The position numbers and the translations under genes are program-made. This document shows, piece by piece, positions 59,370 to 64,000 of a stretch of DNA of 64,000 nt (position 1 is the stretch's first letter; every line of letters begins with the position of its first letter). Where the stretch lies: the NCBI RefSeq assembly GCF_000150275.1, contig NW_002060943.1:5996644-6060643 (forward strand), written 5' to 3'. Source of the stretch: Trichoplax adhaerens (taxonomy: Eukaryota > Placozoa > Uniplacotomia > Trichoplacea > Trichoplacidae). Under the pieces are notes generated by a model, which saw only the letters and a program-made list of their open reading frames with translations, did no database searches and was not told the origin of the DNA.

Positions 59370-62019
59370 GAGTATGTTTTTCCTGGTTTTGTAATCATGA
59401 TTGATAATGTTTTAAATTTTATTTCTAATTAATTAGAAATTAGCTATTATTCCTATCGCTAGTCCATGATTACTACAGATACAGCGTCAGATAACTATTT
59501 CTAGCATGATACCAAGTTATAACCTATATACGTATGATAGCTTACCATGTTTTTTATCTATCGAATATGATTGCACTATCTACCACTAGTAAGTTCTTTC
59601 AAGAATATAGAGTCACTGAAACAGATATGTATTTCGTATCCATTAAACTTATTCTATCTATATTAAACCAGATATCGAAATGGATACGGTCAATGATGCA
59701 AACATTGGAATATTCTTTTCAAGTATTTGAGCTAACTCTTCGATCGAAGTTGGACAAAAACTATCCTGTAGTTAAAAATCTGGCTGTAAAATTAATCATT
59801 CTTACTAAAAATTTGGATCACTAGACACTATACTATTATATCTTAGATCATATTCTATAAAAAGTATTATTGAGAGAGTCTGTACCTTCATTTCTACTTT
59901 ATCTATAGCAATATGCTGCACTTATTTATTTCATCAATCGTTATCGACGAATCTATCTTATGGTTTGAAAGGGTTAACCATTACTTAAATCTTTAGCCTC
60001 GTCTGCAATCAAGCTTTTATCGCTTAGACTCTCTTTGTAACTGCTTTAATTTAACAAGATTTAAATTTCGCTAGCTACGATGCTTTTTTTCAATTTCGTC
60101 AGTTGACATCTAATAATTGCTCTAGCTAAGTTTATATATTGTACTTAGTGTACCATTATGTAACCTACAGATACGTTTTCTTGTAGGTTTTTATAATTTG
60201 TATGTTACTTTTTATTGCTACTGTTAAGATATTTTGAATTCATATAATAAAAGTATACCCTGCTGACCCTACTAGCTAATTTCTAAAGATTTTTCTACCT
60301 TTAAATTCATCATTTCGTACGGAATTCTACGAGAAACTATCATACCAGCCTATAGCAATGTTTAGTATTACGTGTTGTAACTTAAATTTACTTTTATAGC
60401 CACTCCTATTTCAGATCATTTCGACGATACAAGTATTATTTACAATATCAATATCGACGTGAATAAATGATATTTCATAAATTCTAAGATTTAACTACAA
60501 TATATATAATACATTAAGCTACAATTAGCTATCATTATCTAAAACTATAGCCACATTTATTACACCTTTATGTTATTATAACTGACGGATCACATTTATT
60601 TGCACTTTCGCAAAAGATACTACATTGCTTCGTAAGTTAGAATATACGAATTGAAATCTAATTTTTTCTATAGCTGCAATTAGCAATTAGAATCATGTAC
60701 CTTTTAGATCGAACTTTAAAATATAGTTTTATATTAATATTATAAACAATAAGGCTACTTCAAAGATAACTGAAGAGGATAAATGATGTCAGATCATCGA
60801 TAAAATAAATTAATGCAGTTCTGTAATAAGAGTTGAGAAAAAATGCCTACTAAATCGATATGGGCGTAAATGCTTCAGAGTACATATGACATATTTCTGG
60901 ATATGAACTACGAAGAAAATTATCATGTTTACTGTTATACAACAGATTTAGATAACTTCTTTACTTAATTTTTAGTAAATATCAAGCAGGTAATACATAA
61001 AAATATACAGTATATTACTGTGCATCACTGTGCAAATGTGCATAGTTAGATGGCTTATTCAGTTAATTCTTAAGTAAGCATTAGGCAACTAATATACATA
61101 CACAAATATCGTATATAATACTACGTATCATTCCTGATAGTAACTACAGTATAAGTACACGCATATTCACAAAGTTATAAACTATTCTCTAATCCCTTTC
61201 TTTCGACAAATTGTTAATTTAATCATTATAAATAATTAACTCCTGAACACATTATACCAAACATCCATAAGATTTTCGTACTAGCGCATTTTTGATTTCA
61301 ACTTAGAGGCTATACTTTTACTTTTACCGCTATAAAGTCGAATAATACACTCCAGTTAAACTACTTTGCAGCTACCATCTTGATCTATCTGTTACTAAAT
61401 TAAGAATTGTTAAGGTATCTACAACCATCATGTACTGAAGTTACAGTTATTAAAGAGATCGAAAACATGATCGACATGTACGAAAGCGTACATCAAGTAT
61501 GATGTGAATAGAATCTATTAATAGAAACTATGTTAACTTACTATCGGGACACGTATGTTGCGAAATTAATCAAGCCATATAATTATTGGGCTATTATGAA
61601 CAGTGCGAAGTTAAATAATTAAAAACATTTAGTAAATACGTTTATCTATTATCATATTGAATTTTAAAGAGTAAAAATAGAATTTTTACACATTTTTGAA
61701 TACCAAAGGCAACGAATTCAGCTTTGGCTAGAAAGAAAATATCAATATATTTAGGATTATTAGATTAGTATTGACCAAAGTTAGCATTTTAAAATGAAGA
61801 TGCTGCATAACATCCAGTACAGTACTAAACTGCATGTAGTAGAAATCGCTGACTATGTGGAAGATTATTAGTAGCTGTTAGTGAAATATATGCGATTTAC
61901 TTCATGTCAATAAGGAGAGAAAACGTTAGATAAATGCAAATAAAGAATTGATATTCTAAACAGTAATAATTATTTGGCTATAGGTATCAAATACATATTT
62001 TACTTATTTCCAACGCGAA
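59370..62019. other. AT-rich intergenic region, no gene seen
   Basis: About 2.6 kb. A 96-codon plus-strand frame (59534-59824) has an ATG but no recognisable motif or neighbouring exon; I treat it as chance. Sparse single pentamers only (e.g. near 61818). Confidence 0.5.
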
Positions 62020-63096
62020 CTAATTAGTAGTTTTTACTGTCTTATTTTGATTATAGCCAGCTACATCTACTGCAATCATGTTCACACGATTAGAGAAAAC
62101 ACATTTGCGTAGAAGCGTCCTAAAATCACGAAATCGAAATATTAAGTAAAGCAATGGATCGATAGCAGTATTGGAAAATGGAAGCATGCCAATCGCTTTT
62201 CTTATTTTACTTGGAATAATTATCTTATTAATATTATCATAAATAGCAGCTCCAGCAATAACGTAGAAACTAAACACGCTTGTTAACGCGATAAAAGTCA
62301 ATGTAATCTGAAGTCTTTTATCAAATACAGATCGGAATTGTGACCTAGAAATTGTTGTAGATTTTCTTAACGTAACTATCATATGTATATACAATATAAA
62401 AGCAGTTGTATAAGCTATGAGAATGTAAAGTAATTCCAATAATCCGAGAATAAAATAAATCTGCTCCAAATCATACAACCCAAGACATAAGTTTGAAGTT
62501 CGTTCAAAAGTATAAGGGGATAGTTTCCTCTTTCCAATATTATCAAATACAACTATACCGGCCGCTATAATAATACCAGCAATCCAAATGATACTAGTCA
62601 GAATTTTACTCTTTTTAATGGTTAGCTTTCTTCTATTATACGGGTAAACAATTAGCATGAAGCGATCGACCGCAATAAGAAGCGTCAATGTAGATGACAT
62701 ACACAAATAAATCTTTGAAAGAAATTGTGCGAAGCTGCAAGCCGTAGTCTTAAACCATTCATTTTTTATTAAAGAATAACTTACATTAGCCAAATGCTGA
62801 TACTTATGTTGATAATATTGAGTGTAATAAGCATCAGAAATAACTATTATTGTAATATAAGTAACACCAATAAGATCGCAAACTAATAAATTGAAAAGTA
62901 GCCATAGTGAAGGTTTTCTCATATGTTCGCAGCGGTCTCTTCCAATTGCAGGAAGCTTACATGTAAAACATTCCGATATAATTATATATCCAATTAGAAA
63001 GAGATTTATGGGTAAACCAATTAGAACAACAGTCAGAGCTATGATTCGCGAAGAATCACTATTCATAAAGGGAGAATATAAGCTGAAGTTGGACAT
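62020..63096 (-). CDS. Class A (rhodopsin-like) G protein-coupled receptor, single exon
   Basis: A 358-residue protein starting at the ATG at 63096; the open frame upstream of it has no ATG. The short N-terminus has a sequon (Asn-Phe-Ser). Seven hydrophobic segments are visible. TM1 has GLPINLFLIG. TM2 has LLFNLLVCDLIG with the conserved Asp. A Cys precedes TM3 (TTACSF), pairing with Cys in ECL2 (NLCLG). The TM3 end is DRF at residues 144-146 instead of DRY. TM7 has the DPLLY form of NPxxY, followed by FRFRDFRTLLRKC, a helix-8 and palmitoylation-like Cys. TM6 lacks a clear CWxP. The ligand is unknown. The intronless form fits lineage-specific GPCR expansions in early-branching animals. Confidence 0.85.
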   Translation of the reverse strand: MSNFSLYSPFMNSDSSRIIALTVVLIGLPINLFLIGYIIISECFTCKLPAIGRDRCEHMRKPSLWLLFNLLVCDLIGVTYITIIVISDAYYTQYYQHKYQHLANVSYSLIKNEWFKTTACSFAQFLSKIYLCMSSTLTLLIAVDRFMLIVYPYNRRKLTIKKSKILTSIIWIAGIIIAAGIVVFDNIGKRKLSPYTFERTSNLCLGLYDLEQIYFILGLLELLYILIAYTTAFILYIHMIVTLRKSTTISRSQFRSVFDKRLQITLTFIALTSVFSFYVIAGAAIYDNINKIIIPSKIRKAIGMLPFSNTAIDPLLYLIFRFRDFRTLLRKCVFSNRVNMIAVDVAGYNQNKTVKTTN

Positions 63097-64000
63097 TCTT
63101 AAAATGAAACTCCGAGACGTAACATTAAATTTCGAAAAGATGGTTATAAAAGAATGCAGCAATTGTTAGAACAAAGCTGCACGTTTACTTTCTTACGATT
63201 TTTATTATAAATACCCTTTCTCTAGTCATGATCAAATTAAATTTTAGCACCATCTATAAAAACGTCATTAAATCTTTATTTAGTTATGGCTATTATCTAG
63301 CTATATCATATTTGAAATTTATGGCATTAATAAATCAATTATTTTGATCCTTTCATTGTCTAACCACTTTTATACCTATTCAAATAACTAAACATACAGT
63401 AAATAATATACAGTAGTTTATAAACGTCATTTTACCGGTGAAGGAAAAAAGTTTTTATCAACGTAAGCAGGCATTGATGAAATTGAGACGGAGCGATGTG
63501 AAAAAGAATGAGACCATACTATGCTTAGGAGAAACAATCATTTTATATCAAGGTTTATGATTTAAATTTTGTACAAGGGTACTGTTTATTATAATCACAG
63601 AATTCATAATTAAAATAATGCACTATAGGTTTATCATAGTTAAGAATTCAAGCAATTTACTGTGATAAATCCTGTGTTTAGTGAATATTAAAATTAAGCC
63701 TTGACTTATTATTTATTATGTTTACATATGTATATGTTAACGGCAATTTGCGAAATCAGGCATCTTGCAAAATACTTGAAATACTTTAGGTATTTTGCAA
63801 AATGCCTATAATGAATATCTGTATTTGAAACCATTTACATTTATATTATTTAAATCATGTCTCTATACCGTATATAAATTCTCTAGACAAATAACGAGGT
63901 AGTATAGACATCAATGCAGAGATAATAAATAATAAGTCGGAATTCATTTTTAATATGTTAAGCCAATAGATTGAGGTAGCACGTGTGAGCAATTATTCTG
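63097..64000. other. Upstream flank of the GPCR gene, no gene seen
   Basis: AT-rich DNA. A small direct repeat of TATTTTGCAAAATGCC-like sequence (GCATCTTGCAAAATACTTGA at 63760-63779 and GGTATTTTGCAAAATGCCTA at 63789-63808) contains the palindrome CATTTTGCAAAATG-like core. No exon recognised. Confidence 0.5.

Noticed and set aside
59534-59824. 96-codon plus-strand frame downstream of the GT14 gene
   Set aside because: It has an ATG but no recognisable domain or signal. The local AT content and frame length are compatible with chance.
63097-63162. Extension of the GPCR start to 63162
   Set aside because: The first codon is TTG. The ATG at 63096 gives a short extracellular N-terminus with a sequon.

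Overview
The window looks like AT-rich, intron-rich nuclear DNA from an early-branching animal. The gene set is metazoan: PRAS40, AdipoR-type PAQR, HPS5, nucleobindins, a GT14 glycosyltransferase and a class A GPCR. Introns are short (mostly about 50-200 bp, GT-AG). A placozoan such as Trichoplax or Hoilungia is my best guess, but this is inference from gene content and compactness, not a database match. There are no bacterial operons, CRISPR arrays, insertion sequences or convincing RNA genes.

Layout. 0.8-3.9 kb (+): nine-exon PRAS40/AKT1S1 homologue. 5.7-6.8 kb (+): two-exon RNA polymerase I subunit RPA43. 7.6-11.1 kb (-): about fifteen-exon mitochondrial helicase Twinkle, convergent with RPA43. 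14.7-16.3 kb (+): intronless CYP4-like P450. 18.2-19.7 kb (-): ribosomal protein uL15/RPL27A, whose first coding exon is only the ATG. 20.9-23.2 kb (+): eight-exon HAD phosphatase (PGP/PDXP type). 24.35-25.8 kb (-): AdipoR-like PAQR receptor with its 5' end unresolved. 32.6-36.7 and 38.7-40.9 kb (-): two tandem nucleobindin genes with matching exon structure. 44.45-52.7 kb (-): a BLOC-2 subunit HPS5 homologue that continues past the human C-terminus into a RING-H2 finger. 57.95-59.4 kb (+): intronless GT14 enzyme. 62.0-63.1 kb (-): intronless GPCR.

The intergenic DNA is dominated by a dispersed signature: tracts of the pentamer TACTG and its complement CAGTA, often switching strand so that nested palindromes such as TACTGTACAGTA arise. 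At least fifteen clusters lie outside the exons I reconstructed. One tract sits in a 171-196 bp tandem duplication whose two copies differ mostly in tract length, so the tracts appear dynamic. A 2.5-kb minisatellite (about 199-bp unit, about 13 copies, near-identical at one end and degraded at the other) follows another tract.

The genes do not form one pathway. Several have endomembrane or growth-control roles (HPS5, nucleobindins, GT14, PRAS40, PAQR). The strongest leads are the HPS5-RING architecture, the conserved PRAS40 motifs, a Twinkle that keeps zinc-ribbon cysteines, and the pentamer tracts. Exon coordinates were worked out by hand from splice consensus, reading phase and remembered family similarity. 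They need transcript support.
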